This document shows positions 46,700 through 58,735 of a DNA stretch of 64,000 bases, piece after piece (within the stretch, counting starts at the first letter, position 1; every line of letters begins with the position of its first letter). Source of the DNA: Sphagnum compactum. Lineage: Eukaryota > Bryophyta > Sphagnopsida > Sphagnales. Both the position numbers and the translations under genes were made by a program. The stretch covers positions 10,664,001 to 10,728,000 of the forward strand of contig OZ234504.1 of NCBI GenBank assembly GCA_965153455.1, written 5' to 3'. Below the pieces are notes generated by a model. That model saw nothing but the letters and a program-made list of their open reading frames with translations, was not told the DNA's origin and searched no databases.

Positions 46700-49050
46700 T
46701 TTATGATAGTTGCCCAAGTGTTAGGCATTTTGATAACTTGCAATATTTGAGAGGTAAATACTAGTGAGCATGCCTAGAAGTGTTGGGAACAAAACTAATT
46801 GAGATGTGAGTTGATTAACCACTTGTGGAAGTATGGGTGAGTGAAGAGATGAAGTAACAAATATGCCCAATGTGGGCTAAACAGAACTAGGTGTGAATGT
46901 TTCATTTAAGACAAAGCCAAAATCCTTGTTGTTTAGTCAGTATGGTAAAGGATGGTAAATTGGTATGTATAGGGCTACTATTTGAGGAGGATCCTATTTT
47001 GGCCACTTGGCTTCAATATCATTCTATTGAATAGTACTAGTGTTAGAGCCTGTATCAGGAAAGACATTAAATATCCCTTAACTAGCTCCATCCAAATGAA
47101 AGTGCGACCTCCTACATGGTTCTATTGTAGGTTTTGACTATGTTCTCCAAAAAATAAACCAATCCAAATTAGCATCCTACTCTTGGCTTGTAAATCGTTG
47201 GAAGTCCGTCGCTAATGGGAAGTAGTTCTAATTCCATGCAATTTAAGCCTGGCTTCAAACAACAAAATATTAAGAATAAGTTTGTCTTTTGTAAGGCAAG
47301 TGTTGAACCTAGATGACACAAGCTGAACAGTGGGCAAAACTGCACAGGGTACCTAGAGCTCGTTGGTGGGTATTTAGTGTCTTCCCTATATAAACACATC
47401 ATAACACGAATCAAATGCATTTATGACACTCTTTGGAATTGTGCAATAGAACAAAAGCCCTTATTGTAGTGGACTACTCAGCTTTATGGAAAACTGTGGT
47501 CGGTAGGACTAGTGGCTGTTGTGTCAAACTGACTCAGATCTCAATGAATGCGACACTCAGTCACACTTCACAGACCATAGCGTCATTCTTCTCCTTCTGT
47601 ATATATTTACTCACTAACTCAGAAGCAAAATAGATTTGACTCACTAAGTGTCATTGGATCCTGTCTATATATGCAATAGCTAAAAGAGTGCACAGTGTCT
47701 AAGCATTGAAAGGACTGCATGCAGATTCGATCCAATGCTTGAGCAGTCTAGGCTGATGTAGCTTGAAGCCTGTGGTCAAGCTGGTGTTGAGCAAGACAAG
47801 CCTGATGATTGCCAGCACAAAGAGAAACAGGGTTTCAAAGTTGGAACCATCAAAGTTCAAATCCCTCAAAACCCTAGAACAAAGAACTTTGTTGAAGCAG
47901 TAAAATGTAGTCAGGTGAAAAAATTCTCTTTGTGTTTTCAACCTGGAAGAGATGGCTGACTATTTCACACACAACCTGTTTCTACTTTTCAATAAGTAGA
48001 AACAGGTTGCTTCTTTGAATCCCAGCATTAAAAGTTTTTTGTCCTCCTTAGTTCCGCATTTATATCCTGCCCATATATCCTTTTGCAAATTGCCTGTTCG
48101 TTTTGAAGAGATTGAATGGACTAGAGGATATGGAATAGCAGAAAGGCCATTAGCACTAGTCATTATCACGGTATGGAATATTCTCAAAGATGGTATTTTT
48201 GACCCTGGCCATATGAATATGCAAATGCCCAGGGTCAAGAGAGCCCGGGCTCAAGGACCCTTGGATAGGAGGAATATTCACCAAAAAGGCTTGGGCTTCT
48301 TAGTATCGCTTCCTAGAGGAATATTCTAACCCCTGTTTATAGGAATATTTTAGGCCATGGTTTTTATGGTCTGTGGTAATGTGGGGTTTCGATGGGGGGA
48401 GCATAATGTCCAGCATGGTAATGACCTTTTTGTTATTTCATAACATGGGTGCTCGAATTGGCTCCCCATGCTCTTCACGATGAACCCTAGAAGTTCTTCC
48501 AATTTTGAGGAGGCTCAATGAGAGACATTGTCATCAGACATCCGCTTCTGTTACCGGTTGATTGTTACTGTGGTTGTGACAGCTTAACAGAATACTCATT
48601 CATAAGAATCCAAAACTCTTCTGCCTCAAGGAGGCAAGGTGCAATTTTTGGCCTGATTCAATTAATTGGTCTCTAGGTGCTGTTCCAATCGACCCAGAAG
48701 ATGTGCAGATGGCAGACTAGTCTAAGAAAGCAATTGCCTGTCCAAAAAAAAACTCGCCAGTTTGACTTAGTCAGTACCATCCAATTGTGACAGGAGAATT
48801 TATTTGTTGATTCTGCAGTGTGTAAGTGGAACCTGTGTTTTGAGCATGGCCCACAACACAATTGTGGGTGCAAAATAATTTAAAGGTTGCGGGAATGTGT
48901 AAAGTAGTTTCGGATGCTGCATAATGCAATGCCAATCAACACTGCGCTTTAGAGACAAGTGACGCCAAACAGGAAGATGGTTCTATCATTGCAGAGGAGG
49001 TAGGTAAGTACTCTGGTAAAATTTATGAGATGCTACCTAGCCGTAAGTCC
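46700..49050. other. Less AT-rich, apparently single-copy stretch
   Basis: None of the window's repeat families occurs here. Frames of 80-104 residues on both strands (47699-47941 minus, 47960-48238 minus, 48015-48329 plus) overlap or oppose each other and have no recognisable domain. A perfect hairpin is at 47972-48009. It could be flanking or intronic sequence of a host gene, or an unrecognised element. Confidence 0.3.
47972..48009. repeat. Perfect 16-bp hairpin
   Basis: CAACCTGTTTCTACTT, loop TTCAAT, then the exact complement. Function unknown. Confidence 0.9.
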
Positions 49051-49056
49051 CCTCCT

Positions 49057-49083
49057 CCCCCCCCCCCCCCCCCCCCCCCCCCC
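49057..49083. repeat. Poly(C), 27 bases
   Basis: Uninterrupted C run after CCTCCT. Length may be unreliable because homopolymers are prone to sequencing and assembly error. Confidence 0.85.
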
Positions 49084-49455
49084 AAATCTTCTCTCCCACA
49101 CTTTTCTTCCAAAAAAACAGAGTGGCCCTTTATTCCGAACAGCCTTTTAATTCCAGAGTGTTCAAAAAAGGGGAGTCCCAATATAAATATTTAATATTTC
49201 AAAAATATTAAAAAGGAAGGTAGGTACAAGGATGTAAGATATCAGGGACTGGAGTTCGGTAGACATAGTGATCAGTGATGTACCCCACCACGGGATAGTT
49301 AGATTCTTTTTTTATTTTTCTTGTCTTTTTATCAAGGGGAAGCTGGGACCCAATAATGTCCACTCCAAGAGTTTGGTAGGTAAATTAGACTAGTTTGCAA
49401 TCAACGTTTTTGGATGTAAGGCTCCAAGGCATGTATGAGCAGGCATTTGTTCCAC

Positions 49456-49585
49456 ATGAATGAAATTGGCACCCTTAACGCCAATTCTTCAGCCTATATT
49501 TGAAATGAATGAAACAATGAATGAATGAAATTGGCACCCTTAACGCCAATTCTTCAGCCTATATTTGAAATGAATGAAACAATGA
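49456..49585. repeat. Exact 65-bp tandem duplication
   Basis: Two identical 65-bp copies starting ATGAATGAAATTGGCACCC (49456 and 49521). The ATGA(AT) ends suggest slippage at a short repeat. Confidence 0.9.
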
Positions 49586-49963
49586 ATGAAAGGGAAACAT
49601 GAAGGCTCAATGGTGTAGAACAATCCAATTGATATTCCCATTGGGAGTAAGTAATATACATTTACAACTCTGTTACCTTAGATCGCATGACACGAAAATT
49701 TCCTGCATCAACATCTCTGAAATAAGAATTTCAGCAAGCTGGAATCCAAAACATTTACAACATATTTACACAACTGAAATAATACAGTAAAATTATTCTA
49801 TCTGGTTTCTAACATAAAGAAAAACCCATGAAGTTTGTTAACTAATGAGATTGATATTGGTTCTTCAATCTTTTTGAAAACTTCTTGCAACTTTTGCTAA
49901 TGTTCTTTTATAAAGCCAACTTGATTATGCAACCCTTCAACAAAAACTAACCCCCAGTATGTA

Positions 49964-50378
49964 CCAGTGTTGACCAATTATTGGAATTTTTTTCATAACC
50001 ATTGGGTAGGTTTTCTTAATCAAAATTTGGGTGCAATTAAGTAATCAATATAAGAAAGGGGGCCTGGTTGGGTTATCAATATTTTTTGTTAATAATCATC
50101 AGTTATGCATAAAGGTAAGTTATCAAATACCTTGTTGATAACCACCAGTTAGGCACCAATTATAAAGTTTTTAAAAATTATGATATAAAAATGTTTAGTG
50201 TTTCAAGATTGATAACCAAGTCCTCCGTGTAGGTTATTAGATTTTAAATTTTCACTTTAAAGCAGTTTGGTATTACCAGACTATCCAAAAAAATCAATAA
50301 TGAGCTGGTACGTTAAAAATGACTACTGGATAGCCGAGTTGATAACAAGGTCAAAATGCAATGACCTGTCAACACTGG
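49964..50378. mobile_element. MITE with CCAGTGTTGAC ends (415 bp)
   Basis: Left end CCAGTGTTGACC and right end GTCAACACTGG are inverted repeats of at least 11 bp. Flanking hexamers TATGTA and TTTGTA agree at five of six bases. Phrases GATAACCA and GATAACAAGG recur inside. No coding capacity. Confidence 0.55.
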
Positions 50379-50384
50379 TTTGTA

Positions 50385-53300
50385 CCAGTGTTGGGTGGTA
50401 TTTAAAATGACATTGATTTCCCTCCAGATATTTGACCAGGTATACCATACCAATGACTGATGTTCAACACTTCTTTGTCAAATATTTATTTATTTTAGAA
50501 AACAAGGTTCAACAGTTTCAATTTTGATTTTTCAGGATTTCAACAGTTGAGGAATAACAAGCAAGCAAAATACATCTTGTGTTGTGCATTTGTAATAGTA
50601 ACCCAATGGTCTTCAAATTTTAACAAATATTAATAAATTTCTCTTTTTTTGACTAGACCTTTGGTGAATTATTTTGTGCTAAACATCAATCATAGATACA
50701 GTATGTTATTATTGAGAAGTTCTCTAGTTTGAAGAGTTAAACTTAGGGGTTTAGGTTAAGTTTTTGTGATCTAAACCTACTTCAACATCTTTTTAGGGGA
50801 AACAACACAAGTTCTCAACTAGGGAACAAACTTTTCATTAGAATCGAAATTGGAATCTTGAAAATGAACTTTTAAAAGTATGTATAAATTCTTAAGGTAG
50901 CTGGCACATTGAAGTTTTTTGAAAAGTTAGCAAGTAGACTAAACTTCATAGATATCAAAACCAGAATTGTAAGTTTAAAAATCCAAAGAACCAGGCTCAG
51001 ACTCGCACTTGAAAAACCTAGCAAAACTTTTTGAAATGTCAAAATTAGGATTGAAATTTTTTTAAAAAGAAGAAGATCCAATCCACATAAGTATATATGC
51101 ATATATCTGAGTAAGATTTTAAGTCCTAAGATGGCATTCCTGACATAAAAGGGCCCATGACAAAGTGATAGTGGACAAAGTGGTAAGGCAAGTCAAGCCC
51201 TACATTTTGAGAATGTCTCCTACCTGTGGGCTTTATTCATTATAAAGCATGAGACAGACATTGTCATTCACCTAAACATGCATTGACCACAACGCATAGG
51301 AGGAGGGTTGTTACACCTACTTCTTAAGAGCAAGAGGCATGTTTTGTCCACATTAGCATAACATCCCTCCCACTCCTAAGGAGTAGTTGTAATATCTCTC
51401 TTCTTTTTTAGGAGCAATATTCACTGATATAAAGTGCCTTCTACATATACTTGTGCTCTCCTGATGCTTTAGGAGCGAAAAAGAGGGATAGAACATAAGC
51501 TGGGTCCAGGTTTTTGGCCAGTTTGGATCTGAGTCTAAGAACTGGACCTGGTGGGTTTACTAGAAAAAATAATTGGATTAATTTAGGACAATGAGGACTT
51601 CTGGTGTTATTTTGGACTTGGGACAAAACGTTTTGGGGTGTTCAGTGGTATTATTTCTTCCCATGGTTTTAGGTGTTCAACAATAGTACATAATCTTTCT
51701 TTTTGATACCTCACCTTTGGCTATGAATATATAACTTTTAGTATTGGTACCTATGATTTCAATACTTGAATACACATTCATATCCATCAATTTTCTATGA
51801 ATATAGACAAAATGACCAGTAGGTCTAGTAATAATAAGAGCTACGAACACGTCCCAAGTAAAATTTTATGGAATAATAAGCATTGACATCATCAGTCTAC
51901 AAGTTTATTCTATTCGCAAATTAAACACATTTTTAAAAACTCAGCATTTTAGCTAGAATCAAGGATTTCTTAACCACACAATTCACTACAAATGATTAAC
52001 TTATGTCACAACAACAAAATATGGTAATTCCTGATTATGACCAAATATTGTTATTGTCATATCATCACATTCGATTTCTACCATTGCTTAATATGACATA
52101 AAATACAAAAACATGCATATGTTAAAGATTGGTAATATAGTTGAATAGATAACATATGCATTTTTTTTTAAAATCCAATTAAGAACATCGTCCCTATTGA
52201 TTAAGATGGTCATCAGTCACTTTACGTTTTTTTTCACTATGCATGAACACATTTAAATCTTGAAATACACCTTATTATGGATTGTGAAAACATAGAATTT
52301 TTCACCTTATACATGCATGACAATATGAACTATGTATGACATTAAAACATCTAATTTAGTGATAAATGAGATCATGATGTTGTGAAATAAATGAGATTTA
52401 TGTGAAAGGCTATAGAGGAAAGGGCTCTGGATCATGAGACATTGTAAAGAAACTCAATGACCTGACTTTGGTTTTGGAAAAATCATTGGCCACACATAGG
52501 TTTGGAGCGACAAACATTGCATAAATGCTTGGTCTATACAATCATAACAATACCCTCTAGCACATTCGTTGAAGGTAGATTGTTATCGAAACTCTTTTAT
52601 CGAAACCAATTTTTTATCGGATGTTTACTGAAATCAAAATTATTTTATCGAAAAACTTTTTACCAAAATTGATCTTACTTCTAGTTTAAATTGTTTATTT
52701 TAGGACCAATTTTTTTGGGGATTAGGGTACCATTTCTAACTTTTTCCTTTGATATATTTAATCATTTATCCATGTGTGGACTATATAAGAAAATATTTTA
52801 TGAAGTAAAATCACTTTTTCTTGCCATACCTTTTGTATGTAAAATTTTATGTGTGGTTGTTTTCCATAGTGTTTTAAGTTAAAAATTGTATGTTTCTTTG
52901 CAAGTTGAAGTGTTTGCACGATAACCTGTAATCTATTTGAATTACTAATTTTATAAACTTTTGGTGACTATTTGTCACTTAATATTGCAGAATTGAGATG
53001 TTCATTTTCTGTTCCTATTTCATTTAAATACCTAAAACCCGGTAGTTCACCAAGTGGCCTTAACATTTGGCGACCATACCATGGATATTGAATCCAAAAT
53101 TTCTGGTTCATTATTGTTTCTATTTGGACAAATATTGGTTATTTGACTCTACCAAAACAGATCGTGAATTAATTGTTGGTGTTGTTTAACAAATAAAAAT
53201 AAAAAACCAAAAATAACTAGTAGATTACAACCATTTTGTAATCGTTTATGGTATGCCAATAGTATTGATAAAAAGTATGAAGAAAAAATGGAGTAGTTTT

Positions 53301-53518
53301 TGCAAAAAAATGTTGAAGTAAACCACGTGAGTAACACAAAGCGACTGGAATAGCCCAAAAACAATCTAGGTTATGGCCTTTCACAGTGGGGAGTAAAATA
53401 ATTGGAGGATGTTAGCGAAAATACCAAACTAGAAACTATATGACCAATTGAAAATCATCTTGGAATTGCAACACATCAAGACAAAACCAAAAACTCCATG
53501 GGAACTAATGTGGGACCC
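50385..53518. other. AT-rich non-coding stretch
   Basis: No gene. Short repeats include TTATCGAAA phrases at 52575-52670 and AGGAG-type phrases at 51300-51480. Confidence 0.45.
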
Positions 53519-53930
53519 TGTGAGGTGACTTTCCATCCCTCTACGCCTGGTTCTATGAGGTGATTACATTCAAATGTACATATGTTATTGGTGAAGGAAA
53601 AATGCAAAATGTATTTTTAGATATTGAATTACGTTTGTAGTTGAAAACAAATAGTTTGCCTCGGATGCATCATTTATGATTTCGAATTGATAGATATATT
53701 TTCAAAGTTCAAACCCTCCAAATCCTAGAATTTTATGTTAAACTATCACCCACCTAAGTCAACTTCTAAGGAGCCGACATAATGTTCAACTTGATAGTAA
53801 ACCTATAGTCATTTAAAACATTATTGCCATCACATACATTATCCAAATATAGCTTACATTCGTTCATTTGAAATGTTACAAGACGCATCTGCCTACCAAA
53901 TCTCAAGCCTTAAACCTAAATCAATAAAAC

Positions 53931-54084
53931 GTTATGCCATAAAACTCAAAAGGGTTTTATGGAAGCAGAAAGCTTAACTTGACAACAGACCTCCAGTCAC
54001 TTAAAACGTTATGCCATAAAACTCAAAAGGGTTTTATGGAAGTAGAAAGCTTAACTTGACAACAGACCTCCAGTCACTTAAAAC
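53931..54084. repeat. 77-bp tandem duplication in LTR B2
   Basis: Copies at 53931-54007 and 54008-54084 differ at one base. B1 and B3 have a single copy. Confidence 0.9.
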
Positions 54085-54483
54085 GTTGTTGCCATCACAT
54101 ACTTTATTCAAATCTACCTTGCATTAGTTCATTGGAAAATTACTATAGGGCACAATTACTCATCAAATCTCAAACTCTGCACCTAAATCAATAAAAAATT
54201 ATGTTACAAAACCTGAGAGGTTTTATGAAAAAATTTTAAGATTTCAAGTTCCAAATTTACCCCTACTCATTTTCATTCTTTCAAAGGTATTATTATCATC
54301 CAATCTATTCTCCTTCTTTCCACCATCTACTAGGACTAATCACTCTTCTTTTCCCAAGGAAAGTTGTAGGAACAAGTTTTCAAATATTCAAATCAAAAAT
54401 CATGTTCAAAAAGAGAGAGACAAATGATCCCAATTTGCGCTTTTAAAAAGAAAGGGAAGGAAGGTGGTGAAAAAATACCCCAA

Positions 54484-54830
54484 CTTGGTGGCCAATGGAA
54501 GGTTCCAAGCTTGATGGCCCTTGAAATGTTCCATGATTGGTGGCCTTTGAAATGAATCCAATGTTTGGAGGTAAAAGGAAAAGCATCTTGATTGGTGGCC
54601 AATGGAAGGTTTCAAACTTAGTGGCCCTTGGAATGTTCCATGCTTGGTGACCCTTGAAATGAATATAATGTTTGGAGGTCGATGGGGAAGCATTTTGTTT
54701 AATGGTCAATGGAAAGTTCCAAGCTTGGTGGTTCTTAGAATGTTCCATGTTTGGTGGCCCTTGAAATGAATCCAATGTTTGGAAATCAATGCAATGTTCC
54801 ATGCTTGGTTACGTTTGGAAGGAAAAGGAG
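54484..54830. repeat. 107-bp minisatellite in LTR B2
   Basis: Units start with TTGGTGGCCAATGGAAGG at 54484, 54592 and, diverged, 54698. B1 and B3 carry fewer units. The long minus-strand frames here are repeat read-through. Confidence 0.8.
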
Positions 54831-56756
54831 AAACATCATATTCACCTCCTTTCACTTTTCACCCCATAAGATTTTACTTAAACTTTTTTTCCCATTGATT
54901 TTAAGGTTTTGTTTTACCATGGTTCTAAACCATTACTTCGTGTCTTTCCCTCCTTTTCCTTGACCTATAAATTACAATCACACATTTGGAAGTACTAAGT
55001 CTTCTACACATTCATCGCCAAGTTGATTTTGATTGAAGATTTTTTCCTTTCCTTGAATTCATGGTGTCATGCATGACTATGTTTTATGGGCCTTAAACCG
55101 CACAAATGAACAAAAAATCGCCCTAAGAATCATCTTTAGATTTAACACTGACCCAAAACCTTCATGATAAAGATCCTAAATCGTGAGAGGTGCACCCTCA
55201 TCTTGAAGTCGAACCCCCTCAAACTTGGTATTAATCAAATTTCTCCAAACTTTCATACTTTAGTGATTTTGTTGCAAATCAACCTCGTTTCTAGTGGTGA
55301 ACTTGAAACTATTTACAAAGGTTTTTAGGAAACTAGAGACACTTCGATTGCACGATCTTTGATTCCCGACGTTGGACATGGACACTATTGTTGGTTGCAT
55401 GGTCCGATTCGTCGACTGCCTTTTAATAACAAAGCAAATTATTTAGTTTGCACCATTCGATGCATCCTATATTTCCTGCAGTTATGAACTACCATTCTGG
55501 CATAGCCTAGGACTCAACATGTACTTGCAGCTCCTCCTTGAACTTCTCCATAACCTGAATAAAAACTTCGTTCATCGTAAAATCCATGTTGTTATTACCA
55601 CCTTATCACCATACTCATTTTAATTGTTATGTTGTCTCAAATTAATCCTACGTGCTTATAATGTTTGAAGATTATTTTATATCCATTGGACCCTTCATTG
55701 ACACCTTTTAACTACTCCAAAAATCTCAAATCATCCTTGCTTACATGACTATCCACTAAATACCAAAATGAGGCCAACGTTTTGCTGAACACTATAAATT
55801 TTGTTGTCTACTTTTAACCCAACCCTTTACATATTTTTCACCCCTAATCACATAATTGAAGTTTTAAAACTATGATTACCAGCTTTTGTTAAAGAAAATA
55901 ATCGAATTTCGAAACAAAAATAGCCCCCCACGCAACCATGCGCACCCATCATTCCTCATTTGAACATGAAATCATTAAAAACCGTTAATTTTCCTTATCA
56001 CACCTCAATATCCCCGATGTAATTCTTGAAAATCGAGACCACCACGCATGGTTGTGTTGGTAGGGGTCACATGTGGCGACCATTTGCGAATTATTTTGTT
56101 GAATAGAAGGAACCTAAAATCTTTAGTTACGCATGGAAACACCTACCTACATCATTGCCACAAGCAAAAAACCCCGTGTCCGCCCCAAATGGCATTGGTT
56201 TGGACTTGTAGCTAATAAATTCAAAATCCATCCTTCCTCCTTTAATGGAACAAAATCGGAATAAAAAGAAGATAGGCTCAAAAGGTTGGAAACTCCCCTC
56301 CTCCCTCAATCAACCAATTTTGGACCTAAAAGTGAAAAATATTTCAAATCTGCCTTCCTCTTCCATCAGAGCATATTTGGAGTACTAGAAAATGATAAAA
56401 GGATATAAGAAGGATAAAGGTAAACTAAAACTAATGAAATACTAAATAATATTCACCCAAATTAAAAAGTAACTTCTTTAATCCTAAGGAATTATGCTTA
56501 GTGGCCTTGCTTTCAACTTAGCATTGCTACTACCCCACCCACCACTAAATACACAACATTAGAAATGAACATTTATATATTTCAAACAACTTGAAGAACA
56601 TAGTTCGCCGCCTTTGCCTTGAACCTAAATCCTCACTATGTTCACTCGGCATAGGAGAAAAAGCTTCGAAGATTTTGATTCATGAACAATGCATGGATCC
56701 AAATAAATGAATACCATGAATTTCCCTAAATTTTGTCACACTTTGTATTCTTTACA

Positions 56757-57690
56757 TCAACCACCATTGGTATGAGTTGGGAATTCAAAACCATCAAGGT
56801 TCTTCAATTGAATCGAATTGTTTGGGAACACCTCTTTGATGATATAAGGACCAGTCCACCAAGGCACCAAACTTGCCCAAAAATTCCAACCTCCTGGCAT
56901 CTTGCACCATGACCCACATGCCCACATCCAAGGTTCTTTTTTTAACCTTTTTGTCAAAATAAACCTTCCTTTGCCCTTGAGTTGTCTCCATATGTTCGGC
57001 CGCCAATTTTCGAGCTTCACTTAGGCCTTCAAGCCTCTCCAACCTATCCTTCAATGATTATGAATTGTTCAATTACTCATCAATGGCAATCCTCAAGGAT
57101 GGAACTTCAAACTCCATTGGCAAGATGGCTTCTACTACAAACACCAACGAAAATGGGGTGGTATGTGTGGAAACCTTGTAAGTGGTTCTATATGCCCACA
57201 AGGCAGCAGTCAATTTGTGATCCCAATCCCGTTTTGAGTCCATCACGATCTTGCATAAGATGCACACCAAAGTTTGATTCACCCTTTCAGTTAAACCATT
57301 GGTTTGGGGGTGGTATAAAGTGGTCTTCTGAGGGTTAATGTTGAAAAGTTTCTTCAAATCAACAATGGCAACATTTAGGAAATGAGATCTCAATCACTTA
57401 TCAAGATCTTTGGAGAACCAAATCATGAAATGATGTTTTTTTAAAGGAAAATTTATGTTTGTTTGGCATTAGCAAATTTGACGGCTTCTGCCCATTTGGT
57501 CAAGTATTTGGTTGCCACAATGATGTACTACATTCCTTTGATAAGGTTGGATGAACAGGCCCAATATAATTTATGCCCCACTTCTCAAAGGGCACCAAAG
57601 GATGAAAAGGATTTAGTGGAAGATCTAATTGAAGATCATTTCGGGCATAACGTTGGCAAACATCACAAGGGTGGAATGAAACCAAATGAG
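56757..57690 (-). pseudogene. Gypsy family B integrase
   Basis: Minus-strand pieces in order: 57685-57500 with HPCDVCQRYARND (the CC of the zinc site) and EKWGINYIGPVHP, where the first catalytic Asp has become Asn; a broken stretch with SD then a stop near 57400; 57393-57073 with HPQTNGLTERVNQTL (catalytic Glu) and LWAYRTTYKVSTHTTPFSLVF; and 57054-56757 with the C-terminal part (AEHMETTQGQRKVYFDKKVK, GPYIIKEVFPNNSIQLKNLDG). The order and motifs are those of Ty3/gypsy integrase. It is inactive through mutation of the first Asp and through frameshifts. Confidence 0.88.
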
Positions 57691-57717
57691 ATAATAATCA
57701 TGGTTGGTTACCAAACT

Positions 57718-57815
57718 AGTTATCAAAACCTCTACAAATCTTTCCACATGAGTTATCGAATTTTCAAGTTATCAAAACCTCTACAAATCTTTCCACATGA
57801 GTTATCGAATTTTCA
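57718..57815. repeat. Exact 49-bp tandem duplication
   Basis: Two identical 49-bp copies (57718-57766, 57767-57815) starting AGTTATCAAAACCTC, inside the gypsy B interior. Confidence 0.9.
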
Positions 57816-57816
57816 T

Positions 57817-58203
57817 TTAAAGAACCAATGAACTTAAGAAGATTTGTAGGGATAGTGACCCCCCTCTCAAACCATTAGGAATTGTAATGGGAAGACCTCT
57901 AAGGAGCATCATTGGGTCAATATGGTCGATACTAGAGTCGGGTGGATTGGTAGGGACTTTAAGCCCTTCTATTGCCACATGGACACCATCTGCCACCCCT
58001 ACAAGCTCCCTATCTGGTGGATGACAATCTTTACTCAACCTTAAGGCTATTGATCCTTCCGATATATTATCTTCACACCTTCCTTTTCCTTCAACCTCTA
58101 AAACAACTTTTACTACTAGTTGGAGGTGTTCTTTCCTTACTCCAGGATGAAGTGCCCTATCATTTTTCAACATTAATGGTTTTGTTTTGGGTTTAATCGG
58201 CAT
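57817..58203 (-). pseudogene. Unassigned frame in gypsy B interior
   Basis: A 128-residue minus-strand frame upstream of integrase. It is hydrophilic, with no RT or RNase H motif. By position it may come from the gag-protease spacer. The identity is not known. Confidence 0.3.
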
Positions 58204-58716
58204 ACAACTTACCTAGGGGATTTGGTTTTATCGGGTGAGAAAAAAAACCTACATGACATCACACTTTGGAGGAATGGGTCATCACTCCCACCACATTCCA
58301 AGCTCAACAACATAAATGGTCCCATCAGTGATTAACCTGACCTCACCACCAACAAAACTTCTTATAGAAAATTCAAAGTAACTACACATTCAAAGATTTC
58401 TAGTCAACATTCAAGGGAACTTAGGACAACCTCCTTGTCATTCAACATGATTTCTCAAGTTGGATTACGAAACAATACTTGAGAAGGTTTAGTATAAGTA
58501 CTTGTAAGTTTTAACACGCTCCTTCTTCACTTTTCAATCTAAAATTTCAAATGCAAAGTGCAAGGAATAAAAATTTATTTAGGATTGAATGATTTCTTGA
58601 CTTGCGCATAAGGTGTTGATTTTCGATTTGAGCTCCTTCCAACACCAATAGTCTCCAACAAGTTTAATCTCCAACCATATGCAAAATAAATACTAATCAC
58701 CTTAATAGCATCACCT

Positions 58717-58735
58717 TTTGGCAAACGCACCAAAA
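58717..58735 (-). other. Family B primer-binding site, degenerate
   Basis: Minus-strand TTTTGGTGCGTTTGCCAAA next to the LTR border; TGGTGCGTTTGCC is three mismatches from TGGCGCCGTTGCC. Confidence 0.5.

Larger units (their letters stand above)
53519..56540 (-). repeat. Family B 3' LTR (copy B2)
   Basis: Plus-strand start TGTGAGGTGACTTTC. Homology with B1 runs to CTTAGTG at about 56502; a TG/CA end and a G-rich polypurine candidate (GGTGGGTGGGG on the minus strand) suggest that the LTR border lies a few tens of bases further. Contains a 77-bp tandem duplication and a 107-bp minisatellite. Confidence 0.65.

Noticed and set aside
47960-48329. Opposing frames of 92 and 104 residues
   Set aside because: They overlap on opposite strands, so at most one could be real, and neither shows a domain.
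54406-54802. Overlapping minus-strand frames rich in HQ, WN and FHW phrases
   Set aside because: Translation of the 107-bp minisatellite in different registers.
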